From a virus, in the IMG/VR virus record IMGVR_UViG_3300045996_002303, positions 1 through 60,958 of that record: 60,958 bases of DNA. One strand, given 5' to 3'. The position numbers and the translations under genes were made by a program. Shown here one piece after another: positions 9,965-17,546 of the stretch; the stretch's first letter is position 1, and every line of letters starts with the position of its first letter. A model generated the notes under the pieces. That model had not been told where the DNA came from, ran no database searches, and saw only the letters and a list, made by a program, of their open reading frames with translations.

Positions 9965-10546
9965 TTACTTAAATTTCCAGATAAAGCCTTTATATGATTT
10001 ATCAGCGCCAGAGCAAACGCCTTGAATTCCCATAACCCTAATCCCTAATTCTCTAGCAGCATCAGACATGCTCGCGAATTCGTTTATAAAGACACCAGCC
10101 TTCGTAAATTGCAATACTGGTTTAGACTTATGATGATCCTTGCCGAACTTACCAGATGAAGGTGCTTTTCTTAATTTATTTGCGTAAGCATGCTTTATAT
10201 TTTCGGAATACGTCGCCCATTCAAGATTGCCAACGTAGTTGTCTGTTTTAATCGCATTCCTATGGTTAATAATTGGCTTTCTTAAAGGGTTATTGAGAAA
10301 ATGTGATGCGACTAATGAATGGATGCAGAAGGTCTTTTTAGTTCCGCTATTTGATAATGTTGTCATAAGGTATCCGTTCGATGCCGCCGAGGCAGACATT
10401 AATTTTCTGTGCATTAGGCTTTTAACCTCTCCATGGTTCGATATCTCATAAAGCCCTTCATAACCTTTAATAGGTTTCCAGAACTTTAAAACGTTGCTGC
10501 CATTATCAATTCTAAGGGCTAAAAAATTATGTTGTGTTTCTGCCAC
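9965..10546 (-). CDS. NUMOD4-HNH homing endonuclease (between chaperone and tape measure)
   Basis: A free-standing homing endonuclease of 193 residues. NUMOD4 DNA-binding motif FWKPIKGYEGLYEISNHGEV near residues 22-41; HNH core with IINHRNAIKTDN and NLEWATYSENIKHA; C-terminal NUMOD-type helices ending KGFIWKFK. It cuts DNA and drives its own spread between phages. It lies exactly between the chaperone gene and the tape measure, a junction that is normally tight. The GTG at 10546 is used as start and overlaps the stop of the frameshifted chaperone product. It is a relative of the HNH proteins at 14146 and 28926. Confidence 0.88.
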   Translation of the reverse strand: MAETQHNFLALRIDNGSNVLKFWKPIKGYEGLYEISNHGEVKSLMHRKLMSASAASNGYLMTTLSNSGTKKTFCIHSLVASHFLNNPLRKPIINHRNAIKTDNYVGNLEWATYSENIKHAYANKLRKAPSSGKFGKDHHKSKPVLQFTKAGVFINEFASMSDAARELGIRVMGIQGVCSGADKSYKGFIWKFK

Positions 10547-10824
10547 TACTTTTTCATTTTCTTTTTGAGAGAAGCTATTTTACTATCTAAAATTGAGTAA
10601 TACTCCGGTAGTGGCATGCGGTTGTACGCATCAATTAGGGAAGGATTAAAGTCGGCCAGCCAATGAATTTGCTCGTTATGTTCATCTACTGATTTGCCGA
10701 CAATATTTTTGTAAGATCTGTTAGGTGTATTCCGGCGACTTGTTCCGCTACCTGAAAAAACGTTTTTGAATTTCCGGTGGCAGGTTTTAAGGACGGTATC
10801 AATTCGTTGGATAGCCTGCTCAAA
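10546..10824 (-). CDS. Frameshift extension of the tail-assembly chaperone (GT-like product)
   Basis: This minus-strand frame has a TGA right before a run of nine T (10822-10830) and is then open for 92 codons to TAG at 10546-10548. It is -1 relative to the preceding chaperone gene. The peptide starts FEQAIQRIDTVLK and ends NRMPLPEYYSILDSKIAS followed by a Lys-rich tail, protein-like in composition. Its only internal ATGs are late. It is best read as the downstream half of a programmed -1 frameshift product (148 + 92 = 240 residues), as in the lambda G/GT chaperones that load on the tape measure. An indel in the T run is the alternative. Confidence 0.68.
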   Translation of the reverse strand, partial: FEQAIQRIDTVLKTCHRKFKNVFSGSGTSRRNTPNRSYKNIVGKSVDEHNEQIHWLADFNPSLIDAYNRMPLPEYYSILDSKIASLKKKMKK

Positions 10825-11267
10825 AAAAAATCAAGCGTGTCGCCAGATTTCTTCCACTGCTCGATCTTCTTTGCATTATAATCGAACGAATAGGAGTATG
10901 GGCTTTCTGTCTCGTCAAAAAATATCACACTGGCCAACTTGTATACAAAATCCGGCAAAGGCATTAGCTCTAATCGCTCCTTAAGGTTTAAATTGAGCTG
11001 GGCAATGTACATTACATTGATCTTCTTTGGATCGCTTAATAGCTTCTCCATCGCCTTCGTGTGGAGTTCCAAATATGCCTTATCAACCTTCATCTCCATT
11101 TCCGTATAAACCGCCAATGCTGCCAACATTCGGCCAGTGGGGACCTCAGCCGTTTGGTCAAACATGTAATAAGTTGTGCCGCCGAGTTGGAATGCCTCAA
11201 TTACCTTGTACTTATTATCCAGCAACCGGCTTCTGAAACGTTTTCTGAAGATCTTTCTCCAAATCAT
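10686..11267 (-). CDS. Tail-assembly chaperone, zero-frame product (G-like)
   Basis: A 193-residue protein encoded two genes upstream of the tape measure. It is helical, with no enzyme motif. At residues 146-149 (DFFL) the codons GAT TTT TTT TTG contain the slippery heptamer T TTT TTT, after which both the zero frame (45 more codons) and the -1 frame (92 codons) are open. That arrangement is diagnostic of siphophage tail chaperones. The ATG at 11267 overlaps the upstream gene by 53 bases; a TTG at 11225 (LLDNKYKVIEAF) is an alternative start that removes most of the overlap. Confidence 0.65.
   Translation of the reverse strand: MIWRKIFRKRFRSRLLDNKYKVIEAFQLGGTTYYMFDQTAEVPTGRMLAALAVYTEMEMKVDKAYLELHTKAMEKLLSDPKKINVMYIAQLNLNLKERLELMPLPDFVYKLASVIFFDETESPYSYSFDYNAKKIEQWKKSGDTLDFFLSRLSNELIPSLKPATGNSKTFFQVAEQVAGIHLTDLTKILSANQ
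10822..10830 (-). promoter_or_regulatory. Candidate -1 ribosomal frameshift site (T9 run)
   Basis: Nine consecutive T on the coding strand, read GAT TTT TTT TTG in the zero frame, contain the canonical X XXY YYZ heptamer T TTT TTT. The -1 frame carries TGA immediately upstream and is open immediately downstream, so the shift must happen at or after this run. I did not find an obvious downstream pseudoknot by eye. Confidence 0.65.
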
Positions 11268-11445
11268 TCAAGCTTTTTAATGGAACAACTATTTCGTTCT
11301 TCCGTTTTATTTTGAATTGGTTTTTCGTCTTTCTGATATAGATCACAAAAGGGCCGTTACGGTATTTGTCGTTACGTATACCCCCGCAATCGCAGGAGCC
11401 ACACGAGTAGAATCCATACCCTTTTATGATTTCTTCAATATTCAT
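11215..11445 (-). CDS. Small cysteine-rich protein
   Basis: A 76-residue protein of unknown function. The N-terminal part has a compact Cys/Gly cluster, YSCGSCDCGGIRND, that could bind a metal; the rest is basic and mixed alpha/beta with VVPLKSLNDLEKDL. It sits in the small structural gene group between terminase and chaperone and touches its upstream neighbour (shared base at 11445). Probably a tail or head accessory protein, by position only. Confidence 0.6.
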   Translation of the reverse strand: MNIEEIIKGYGFYSCGSCDCGGIRNDKYRNGPFVIYIRKTKNQFKIKRKNEIVVPLKSLNDLEKDLQKTFQKPVAG

Positions 11446-11729
11446 TATTGTTTATCCGGCGCCCATTTATTGATAATTACATTCCCTCCCATCGCCCCAA
11501 TAATTACTACCGGCCATTTCCATAATTCATGCTGCCAGGGTATTATCCAATAAAGGATTGAGCCATACCATGGGCACATGCAAATATTGCAAGCAAATAC
11601 AGCTGGATGGATTTTATCAGGCAAATGATCTTCCAGCCAATCGCCTAGCTTCCCAAATATTTCATCAGGCTGCATCGTGTAATGGATGGAAAGAACGAGT
11701 AAAGCGATTATGATGATTTGTTCGATCAT
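11445..11729 (-). CDS. Small membrane protein with CxxCxC motif
   Basis: A 94-residue protein with two predicted membrane segments: an N-terminal one (IIIIALLVLSIHYTM) and a C-terminal one around WPVVIIGAMGG. Between them, ACNICMCPWYGS holds three cysteines. A membrane protein inside a virion gene cluster is notable; it may be a virion-associated membrane contact or an injection accessory, but no family is recognised. Confidence 0.6.
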   Translation of the reverse strand: MIEQIIIIALLVLSIHYTMQPDEIFGKLGDWLEDHLPDKIHPAVFACNICMCPWYGSILYWIIPWQHELWKWPVVIIGAMGGNVIINKWAPDKQ

Positions 11730-11972
11730 TTACCCAATTTTAATTAACCCTGTCGCGGGAGCGCCACCATGATCCACAATAATCTGCGTCACCGGAAAAC
11801 CACTTAATTTGATTTGTGTCATAATACCCGCCGCCACATACTGCGTCCCATCCCAATAAGTCACTGATATATTTGGCGCTGATCCGAATTGAGATTGAAG
11901 CGAAGGCCCGTACGTGACCGTGCTGGTTGATTTATTAAAGAATGGTATTATGAGAGGATTGCAGCAACTCAT
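11730..11972 (-). CDS. Stand-alone PATG-type beta module protein
   Basis: An 80-residue protein consisting only of the module shared with the C-termini of the proteins at 4037 and 11969: it starts IIPFFNKSTSTVTYGPSLQ, has a central GTQYVAAGI strand and ends HGGAPATGLIKIG. It overlaps the upstream gene by 4 bases. Presumably a small beta-sandwich virion component or decoration protein; the function is unknown. Confidence 0.6.
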   Translation of the reverse strand: MSCCNPLIIPFFNKSTSTVTYGPSLQSQFGSAPNISVTYWDGTQYVAAGIMTQIKLSGFPVTQIIVDHGGAPATGLIKIG

Positions 11973-12565
11973 GAAACTAAAATATAACCGGTAGCCGGAC
12001 CGGCATTTGAAACTACTATTGAGGTTAATACTTCATCTGTGAACACTTCCTGAATTCCAACATCAACTAATTGGTACTTTGTACCGCTGACGAGGTGATA
12101 AACCTGAATAACTGGACTATTACCGAACGATGCCAATAAACCACTTGTCCACTCAATAGTTATCTCGTCGTCATTTGTAAACGGAAATAATTGGGTTTGA
12201 CTGCCTGCCGCAGGCGTGCAACTGAAATCACAACCAAGCGTATCTTTCTCATAATTGCCGCCTTTAACAGTGAAGTTGATACAGTCGTATTCCTGAGCAA
12301 CCTTGAACTTCACGGGTTTACACCCGGTATCTTGGACCTGTAAAGTAAACTCGCCGGAATACTGTGTAAGTAGCCCGGACGGTAATTCATCAACCGGTAT
12401 TTGCCAAAATCCGTCTGAATCAGTTGTAAATTCTCCCTGGTATTTATTCCCAAATTTGTCGGTTATCACCCATGTATAATCTGTTAAAGGCGTCAATTGT
12501 GCATAAACCTGTACTGACAGGTTACATTTGGCGAGGTAGTCCGTGAAACAGCAATTGCAGTTCAT
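11969..12565 (-). CDS. Ig-like tail/virion protein with C-terminal PATG-type module
   Basis: A 198-residue protein. The first 120 residues are beta-rich and Ig-like (YTWVITDKFGNKYQGEFTTD, SGEFTLQVQDTGCKPVKFKV), starting with a Cys cluster NCNCC. Residues about 130-198 carry the shared module (LFPFTNDDEITIEW to NAGPATGYILVS). It is the first gene after the large terminase, and therefore likely a virion surface or adhesion protein. The short gap upstream (12566-12611) holds no gene. Confidence 0.55.
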   Translation of the reverse strand: MNCNCCFTDYLAKCNLSVQVYAQLTPLTDYTWVITDKFGNKYQGEFTTDSDGFWQIPVDELPSGLLTQYSGEFTLQVQDTGCKPVKFKVAQEYDCINFTVKGGNYEKDTLGCDFSCTPAAGSQTQLFPFTNDDEITIEWTSGLLASFGNSPVIQVYHLVSGTKYQLVDVGIQEVFTDEVLTSIVVSNAGPATGYILVS

Positions 12566-12611
12566 GAATTAAAGTTACAGTATTTTCAAATTAAATTGAA
12601 AGAATTGAAAA

Positions 12612-13859
12612 TTATTGCTTTAATACCCAGCGAAAGAAAGTGTTTAAATAATACCGGAAGCAGTCTAGGGCGTCAAGCTGTTTGGTGGGATCTTTCCGGT
12701 CGGTTTTGTCTAAAGAACCGTCAGGGAGTACCGCAGCGTATTCCAGGTCGAAGATTAATCCTTTACATTTATCTTTATCAAGGAGCACTGATTTGTTATG
12801 CAGAATTGAATTTACCAGAACCCGGTTTTCTTCAATTGACGGATTAATAGTAGGCACTTTTAATTGTGACGGTCCTAAGTTGAGTCTCGATTTGATAACT
12901 GTATAGTAATTCAAATTGTCTTTCACCAAAGCAGAGGAGGCCTTCCCTGTAGCGTCCCCAGTAACTATATACATAAACCCTGGATAATTGGTGATTATAT
13001 AATCACATAAATCATAAATATTTGAGTTGCTTAGCTTTATTTGTTCAATCCCATATATGCAATCGTTATAATGCTGAAATGCTCCACATGTAATCGGGTC
13101 TCGGTTGAAATCGAATGAAAGGAACAATTCAACAGATATTTTAACCTCCGTTTTCCCAATATGCTTTTCCGGATTATAGCAGTAAGCCCAAGCATTTATG
13201 TTATCTGTGACGAAACTTGCCAAGTATTCTTGCGCAAAGGTTAGTGGGTCCAATTGCAACCTGGCTTGTTCTATTTCTGATGGCAAAATATAGGGGTTGT
13301 CAGAGGTTGGTAATTGCCAGGACGTCCAATCATCGAACTTTTGATGCATCTGGAATTGTTCATAGAAATAGTTATTCTTGCCTTTAGGAGTACTCAAAAA
13401 CCACGCATCTCCTTGCATATCTGTTAAAGTTGGCCTTATAACCCTTATCCACGCCTCCTGTAAATAACGGACAATTGCCGCCTCATCTACAACTGCCCGT
13501 TTATATTTTCGCCCCCTAATAACGTCCGGTTCGTCTAAAGACCAGAAATCAATTACCCCGCCGCCGAAAATCTCGATCCGTTTTTCAGTTTCGGATTTTG
13601 TTCTAATTACCCCATGAAGCGTTTGGTTGATTTCCCTCCAAACTTCCATCAACATTTTATAGGTAGGTGCAAAATAGGCCACAGGATAGCCCGCGAGAAT
13701 GCCATTGCACTCATCATCAGGAGATAATAGCAAATCTTCGCTCAAGGCAGTTTTACCCCAACGCCTGCCGCAACAAAGGACATTAAACCGCTTTGCGTTA
13801 TTAATCACCTTAGTCTGGCCTTGGTGAAGTTGTTTGAGGTTTAGTATTATCTCTGACAA
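12612..13859 (-). CDS. terL: Terminase large subunit (ATPase-nuclease)
   Basis: DNA-packaging motor of 415 residues. Walker A at residues 31-37 (GRRWGKT), Walker B AVVDEAA with D125/E126, coupling motif STPKG at 156-160. The RNase H-like nuclease domain shows acidic residues D250 (LSFDFNRD), D302 (TGDATGK) and D396/D399 (DALDC). It is of the Terminase_6/6C type with the normal length. Its start overlaps the end of the upstream small protein by 50 bases. Confidence 0.95.
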   Translation of the reverse strand: MSEIILNLKQLHQGQTKVINNAKRFNVLCCGRRWGKTALSEDLLLSPDDECNGILAGYPVAYFAPTYKMLMEVWREINQTLHGVIRTKSETEKRIEIFGGGVIDFWSLDEPDVIRGRKYKRAVVDEAAIVRYLQEAWIRVIRPTLTDMQGDAWFLSTPKGKNNYFYEQFQMHQKFDDWTSWQLPTSDNPYILPSEIEQARLQLDPLTFAQEYLASFVTDNINAWAYCYNPEKHIGKTEVKISVELFLSFDFNRDPITCGAFQHYNDCIYGIEQIKLSNSNIYDLCDYIITNYPGFMYIVTGDATGKASSALVKDNLNYYTVIKSRLNLGPSQLKVPTINPSIEENRVLVNSILHNKSVLLDKDKCKGLIFDLEYAAVLPDGSLDKTDRKDPTKQLDALDCFRYYLNTFFRWVLKQ

Positions 13860-14106
13860 TTCGGATTATTGTTTCGTTCTTAGTGTCGCCAATGAATTCA
13901 GTACGTGAGAGTTTTGGCGCTTTGTATTCTAGTAGGTCGCAATAAAGTGTTACCCTTTGTGAAGCTGTTAGTTTTTTAATATCATTTTCGAGGTGATCTG
14001 TTTCTATAATAGCAAGCACCTTCGAAACCCGGTCTAAAACTTCCGCAGTTTTTTTATTTGGAGTACCTTTGGTTCTCCCACCTGACTTAATGCCATTTCT
14101 TGCCAT
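13810..14106 (-). CDS. Putative small terminase subunit
   Basis: A 98-residue basic protein starting MARNGIKSGGRTKGTPNKKT, the N-terminal signature seen on many small proteins encoded just before the large terminase. The middle is helical (VLDRVSKVLAIIETDHL) and could be the DNA-recognition/oligomerisation part. Called small terminase by position and size; it could also be a packaging accessory. A perfect 8-bp-arm palindrome lies just upstream. Confidence 0.55.
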   Translation of the reverse strand: MARNGIKSGGRTKGTPNKKTAEVLDRVSKVLAIIETDHLENDIKKLTASQRVTLYCDLLEYKAPKLSRTEFIGDTKNETIIRIVRDNTKPQTTSPRPD

Positions 14107-14112
14107 TTCTAC

Positions 14113-14131
14113 TTAATCTATTGTAGATTAA
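14113..14131. promoter_or_regulatory. Palindrome upstream of the packaging genes
   Basis: TTAATCTA, spacer TTG, TAGATTAA: two perfect 8-base arms in an AT-rich stretch, 7 bases before the small terminase start. It could be an operator controlling late transcription or a leader hairpin. No -7 element is seen exactly in place, so the role is inferred from position only. Confidence 0.4.
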
Positions 14132-14145
14132 TTATATAATTATAA

Positions 14146-14706
14146 TTAAATCGCATTCTTTAACCCATAATTCGACATAGCCATTATTTTAGCATATTCT
14201 TTTTTGTATCTTCTGCCCGCACAAATATTTATAATTGTCGCTTCTGATGCATCCATTTGCGAAGCAATTTCTTTAGCAGATTGTCCATTCCTGAAACGAG
14301 CAATTAATATTTTCAGAATGTCAACTTCGCTGAATTTTGCCTTACAATGTTTGGCACCATGGCGATTACTAATAAAGTCGACACCGTGTTGAGAATTTTG
14401 GCTATAGCTACACCATTCTAAATTATTCAATTCGTTATTTTTACGATTGCCGTCAATATGGTTTACTACCTGATAATCAAGCGGGTTAGGTATAAAATGT
14501 TCCGCAATAAGCCTATGTATAAACCCGGTTGTTCGCACATTGTCAATTGACATCACAATGGTCCAGTAACCATGACTAAGACCGGGTTTAAGTAGTTTGG
14601 GCTGTAATCGTGGCCTTCCATGGAAATAAAGACTTTTGACCGTCCCTTTATTCGAAATTTCGTATTTTCCATCGGTGCCATTTATTGGAATGAATACCTC
14701 TTCCAT
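14146..14706 (-). CDS. NUMOD4-HNH homing endonuclease at the early/late junction
   Basis: A 186-residue homing endonuclease. NUMOD4-type start (FIPINGTDGKYEISNKGTV), HNH core with FIHRLIAEHFIPNP, VVNHIDGNRKNNELNNLEW and a C-terminal helix-turn-helix (SAKEIASQMDASEATIINIC). It was placed between the last early gene and the terminase genes. ATG at 14706 is preferred because the domain begins there; an in-frame start at 14724 adds six residues. Confidence 0.87.
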   Translation of the reverse strand: MEEVFIPINGTDGKYEISNKGTVKSLYFHGRPRLQPKLLKPGLSHGYWTIVMSIDNVRTTGFIHRLIAEHFIPNPLDYQVVNHIDGNRKNNELNNLEWCSYSQNSQHGVDFISNRHGAKHCKAKFSEVDILKILIARFRNGQSAKEIASQMDASEATIINICAGRRYKKEYAKIMAMSNYGLKNAI

Positions 14707-14742
14707 AAGAATTCCTTTCATCAAATATACTGAAAGTTCAAT

Positions 14743-14964
14743 TTATTTTGAAAATTCAATATTTAGTTCCACGGGAAACACCTCCTCCCGACAAAATATA
14801 TACTCTGCTTTATTCGTTTTCATATTGAGACAGTGGCGTTTAGTCTGTGCAGTCCAGTGCTGAGTCGGCATATGGGTTATGGTCCGGTAGGTCGTTTTGC
14901 AGCCCTTCTTACGGAAGTATTCTGAAATCCCCAGTTCACCCAGTTGTTTTGGTTTCGGTTTCAT
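14743..14964 (-). CDS. Hypothetical basic protein
   Basis: A 73-residue basic protein (KPKPKQLGELGISEYFRKKG) with three cysteines and no recognisable domain. It is the last gene of the early cluster before the HNH insertion, 14 bases downstream of its neighbour, so probably co-transcribed. Confidence 0.5.
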   Translation of the reverse strand: MKPKPKQLGELGISEYFRKKGCKTTYRTITHMPTQHWTAQTKRHCLNMKTNKAEYIFCREEVFPVELNIEFSK

Positions 14965-14978
14965 AGCGATTGTTTTGC

Positions 14979-15506
14979 TTACCCTTTCTCATCAAGTATC
15001 AGCAAATCATTCTGATCCTTGGGCCAGGTTACGGTACTATCGCCCCATATGAATGCCCCTTCTTTATTGAACATGCCAGCCCCTTTTGACCTGCTATCTT
15101 TTGCGTGGTAAGGCATACCGGCCTCGTGTTTGAACTCCGATGCCTTCACCCACTTCGGGCCCGTCCTCACTGCTTCCCGTTTCCCTCTTTCGTAACCGGT
15201 GTCATGGCCTGCTGAATACCCGGACTGAAATGTTGCTTCTTCAAGGGACATACCAGCAAGCTGGTTAGCTACTATCTGTTCCCCTGCGCCAGCGTATTCA
15301 AACATTAAATGCGCGATCATTGAATTTCTTCTCAATAACTCTTTCTGCTCCTCCGTAGTCATTGCATCAAATCTTTCTTTGTCGGCTACAGCGCATGGCT
15401 CGCATTGTACTGCGCGCTTGTTGCCATGAAACCTAGTATTGCACGTTGCGCATGTACAGTTATAATTCCCCGGCGCATATCCCCCTATCGGGTATTTCTT
15501 TTCCAT
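14979..15506 (-). CDS. Zinc-ribbon-like phage protein
   Basis: A 175-residue protein with an N-terminal zinc-ribbon pattern (NCTCATCNTRF ... VQCEPC, residues about 16-38), an acidic helical middle (MTTEEQKELLRRNSMIAHL) and a C-terminal part rich in charged and aromatic residues with WPKDQNDLLIL. A DNA- or RNA-binding accessory role is plausible. The family is not identified. Confidence 0.6.
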   Translation of the reverse strand: MEKKYPIGGYAPGNYNCTCATCNTRFHGNKRAVQCEPCAVADKERFDAMTTEEQKELLRRNSMIAHLMFEYAGAGEQIVANQLAGMSLEEATFQSGYSAGHDTGYERGKREAVRTGPKWVKASEFKHEAGMPYHAKDSRSKGAGMFNKEGAFIWGDSTVTWPKDQNDLLILDEKG

Positions 15507-15519
15507 GTTGGTTATTGTT

Positions 15520-15744
15520 TTATATTTTCACACAAATAGATGCTGGGTACGGCGCTGCCTGGCTGTGTTTCTTTGGGTCATCGTCGCCTATCGGAAATTC
15601 GATCAGTAAATAACCATCTTCCAATATTTCAGAAACAACGCCTTCGTTATTTGGTTTCGCTCCCGGAGGCGCAAACTGTTGTAGCATCAATAGTCCTTGA
15701 TCCAATACGCGAACTTTGTCGCCTACTTGTAAGTTGTTTTGCAT
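15520..15744 (-). CDS. Hypothetical protein with SH3/KOW-like pattern
   Basis: A 74-residue protein beginning LQVGDKVRVLDQG and continuing NEGVVSEILEDGYLLIEFP, the strand pattern of small SH3-like or KOW-type barrels. No other motif. It lies in a closely spaced early operon. The function is unknown. Confidence 0.5.
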   Translation of the reverse strand: MQNNLQVGDKVRVLDQGLLMLQQFAPPGAKPNNEGVVSEILEDGYLLIEFPIGDDDPKKHSQAAPYPASICVKI

Positions 15745-15747
15745 TGT

Positions 15748-16056
15748 TTATTGTTGTGGGGTTATCTTGAAAACTTTCCTTTTCTTCGGCACCATAATCG
15801 TCTCTTCTTTAACCTCTACTGTAAAGTCTACATTGTTAATTTTTGGGAAAATATCATTAGGCGTGCATTTGAATAGTTGACACATCGTAACAATATTCTC
15901 AGCAGTAAGTCCCTGACGACCAGTTTCGATATTGGTTACTGATGTTCGAGTAATATTTAATATTGCCGCAACTACTTCCTGGCTTACACCTGCTGACTTT
16001 CGTAGTTCCTTCACTCGCTTACCAAGATAAAGTCTTAGTTCTTTATCGATGTTCAT
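15748..16056 (-). CDS. Cro/CI-type (XRE) HTH regulator
   Basis: A 102-residue DNA-binding protein. The XRE domain spans residues about 9-70: LGKRVKELRKSAGVSQEVVA, then RTSVTNIETGRQGL, the canonical recognition helix, and CQLFKCTPNDIF. A basic tail (VPKKRKVF) follows. It lies in the middle of the early operon, away from the lysogeny switch, so it may control the early-to-late step. It overlaps the upstream gene by 4 bases. Confidence 0.85.
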   Translation of the reverse strand: MNIDKELRLYLGKRVKELRKSAGVSQEVVAAILNITRTSVTNIETGRQGLTAENIVTMCQLFKCTPNDIFPKINNVDFTVEVKEETIMVPKKRKVFKITPQQ

Positions 16057-16466
16057 TGTTTATCCTCCTTTTCGGGCCGCAGGCCAGTATAAAATTCGTT
16101 TAGCGCATCTTGGCCTAACTTCTGCCTTACGAAATATCTCAATTTCTGGTATTCGTCATATTCCCTCCTTGCTGATACGGCTTTGTTCACCTTTTTTATT
16201 TCAGTATTTAGAAGAGTTAACTCAGCCATTACCTTACGTTGTTTCCATGCTGGTGTTTTCGGGTCATTGAATATGGCCCTTAATTCTGCCCTTTTATCTT
16301 CCTGTGAGAGAACCTGCTGTTTCAATATCTCAGTAAGGGCAAATGTAAGCCTGGTGGTTGCGATGGCTTTAACTTCTTCTACCTCATAAAACCGCTTCGT
16401 TGCTACTTCTTCTGCTATGTTCTTGGCGAAGTCCTCAATTATTTTGTCGATCTCAATTGCCTCCAT
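16053..16466 (-). CDS. Helical early protein
   Basis: A 137-residue mostly helical protein (IIEDFAKNIAEEVATKRFYE, later KQRKVMAELTLLNTEIKKVN). I chose ATG at 16466 because it is preceded by an unusually good Shine-Dalgarno stretch, AAGGAGGTGGGAG, rare in this genome; a start at 16511 would lengthen the overlap with the upstream gene. No family recognised. Confidence 0.6.
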   Translation of the reverse strand: MEAIEIDKIIEDFAKNIAEEVATKRFYEVEEVKAIATTRLTFALTEILKQQVLSQEDKRAELRAIFNDPKTPAWKQRKVMAELTLLNTEIKKVNKAVSARREYDEYQKLRYFVRQKLGQDALNEFYTGLRPEKEDKQ

Positions 16467-16998
16467 CTCCCACCTCCTTCTCCCCTGCGAGGGCTTCGTT
16501 GCGTAGTACATCAGTTACATCGTGGTATTTTTTAAATATAGCATCTGCCTGTTTATAATACTTCTCTTGATCTCTTGATAACTCAACATGCATGAACGCC
16601 TTCAATAACATTCGCATGGCCAGCCGCATTTCATATCGTTCCTTCTCGTACCGCTCGACTTTGGCTTGGAGGGCGGCGTAGTCCTGCTTACTTCGTGCCC
16701 AAACTTCACCCCCGTGAATATAATTTGCATACTTTATGATTGCGTCAATAGCAATAGCACAATGAATGTTTATTTCTTCGGTAAACCTATTCATGTTGCC
16801 ATCCTTTCCTTGTCGGAATCCAGCAACCCTTATTGTCCCGCATTGGCTACATACGCACACGCTCACATCATGGTAAAAATTAGGGCCGCTTCCAGATTCT
16901 TCCGATTGAAATGCCCAAGATGAAAATCCATTTGGCAACTTATGTACGCATATTGCGGGTTCGTATTCCGGTAATTGCGGTTGTGTGTTATTGGTCAT
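16453..16998 (-). CDS. Hypothetical protein with Cys pair and C-terminal coiled coil
   Basis: A 181-residue protein starting MTNNTQPQLPEYEP. It has a CVCSQCGTIRV cysteine cluster near residue 48 and a coiled coil (AALQAKVERYEKERYEMRLA) in the second half. It overlaps both neighbours slightly, a sign of translational coupling. The function is unknown. Confidence 0.55.
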   Translation of the reverse strand: MTNNTQPQLPEYEPAICVHKLPNGFSSWAFQSEESGSGPNFYHDVSVCVCSQCGTIRVAGFRQGKDGNMNRFTEEINIHCAIAIDAIIKYANYIHGGEVWARSKQDYAALQAKVERYEKERYEMRLAMRMLLKAFMHVELSRDQEKYYKQADAIFKKYHDVTDVLRNEALAGEKEVGDGGN

Positions 16999-17290
16999 TG
17001 GCTTTAATTTTATACTTATTTGGGATATTGGGGTCATTTATTGTTTGCACTGGCAGAATAACAATCCCTATATCTTGATTAAAGGATTGGTATAATAAAT
17101 ACCTTTCCTCCAAAATATTGGTATTTTCAACTAGCCCTTGCGTTGCTACCAATACCATTTTACACTTCTTTGGGTTGTGAGTAAACCTAACATCTCTCAT
17201 TAGCTTATTTAGTTTATCCCAATTGTTCTTCTTAATAAAGTCCATCACTTTATAATGCAGTTCTTTAAGGTCTGTAATTTCGTTATCCAT
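16988..17290 (-). CDS. Hypothetical early protein
   Basis: A 100-residue charged protein (DLKELHYKVMDFIKKNNWDK) with a central beta part (KMVLVATQGL) and no recognisable motif. It overlaps its upstream neighbour by 8 bases and its downstream neighbour by 11. Real by operon context. Confidence 0.5.
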   Translation of the reverse strand: MDNEITDLKELHYKVMDFIKKNNWDKLNKLMRDVRFTHNPKKCKMVLVATQGLVENTNILEERYLLYQSFNQDIGIVILPVQTINDPNIPNKYKIKANDQ

Positions 17291-17546
17291 TGCTTACCTC
17301 CTTGTATTTGGCGAGTATTCCTAATAACTTACTTTTGTAGGTTCCATTTTCCATCCACCCTACAATGCAATCAATTTGGTCAATTGTGTCTTGCGCCCTC
17401 TCTGCCTCATGTAGTGCGCCTTCCTGATATCCCTTAACTTTATCGTCATTGTAAAACTTATTGCTTCCGTTGTATGGAACAACGAAGCCGTACCTGTCAG
17501 CGTCCGCATTAATTCGAGTGAGGGTTTCTTTACTTAGGTTGCTCAT
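17283..17546 (-). CDS. Hypothetical early protein
   Basis: An 87-residue acidic protein (SKETLTRINADADRYGFVVP, EGALHEAERAQDTIDQIDC). No domain recognised. It shares one base with the upstream DUF1508-like gene and overlaps the next gene, consistent with an operon. Confidence 0.5.
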   Translation of the reverse strand: MSNLSKETLTRINADADRYGFVVPYNGSNKFYNDDKVKGYQEGALHEAERAQDTIDQIDCIVGWMENGTYKSKLLGILAKYKEVSNG

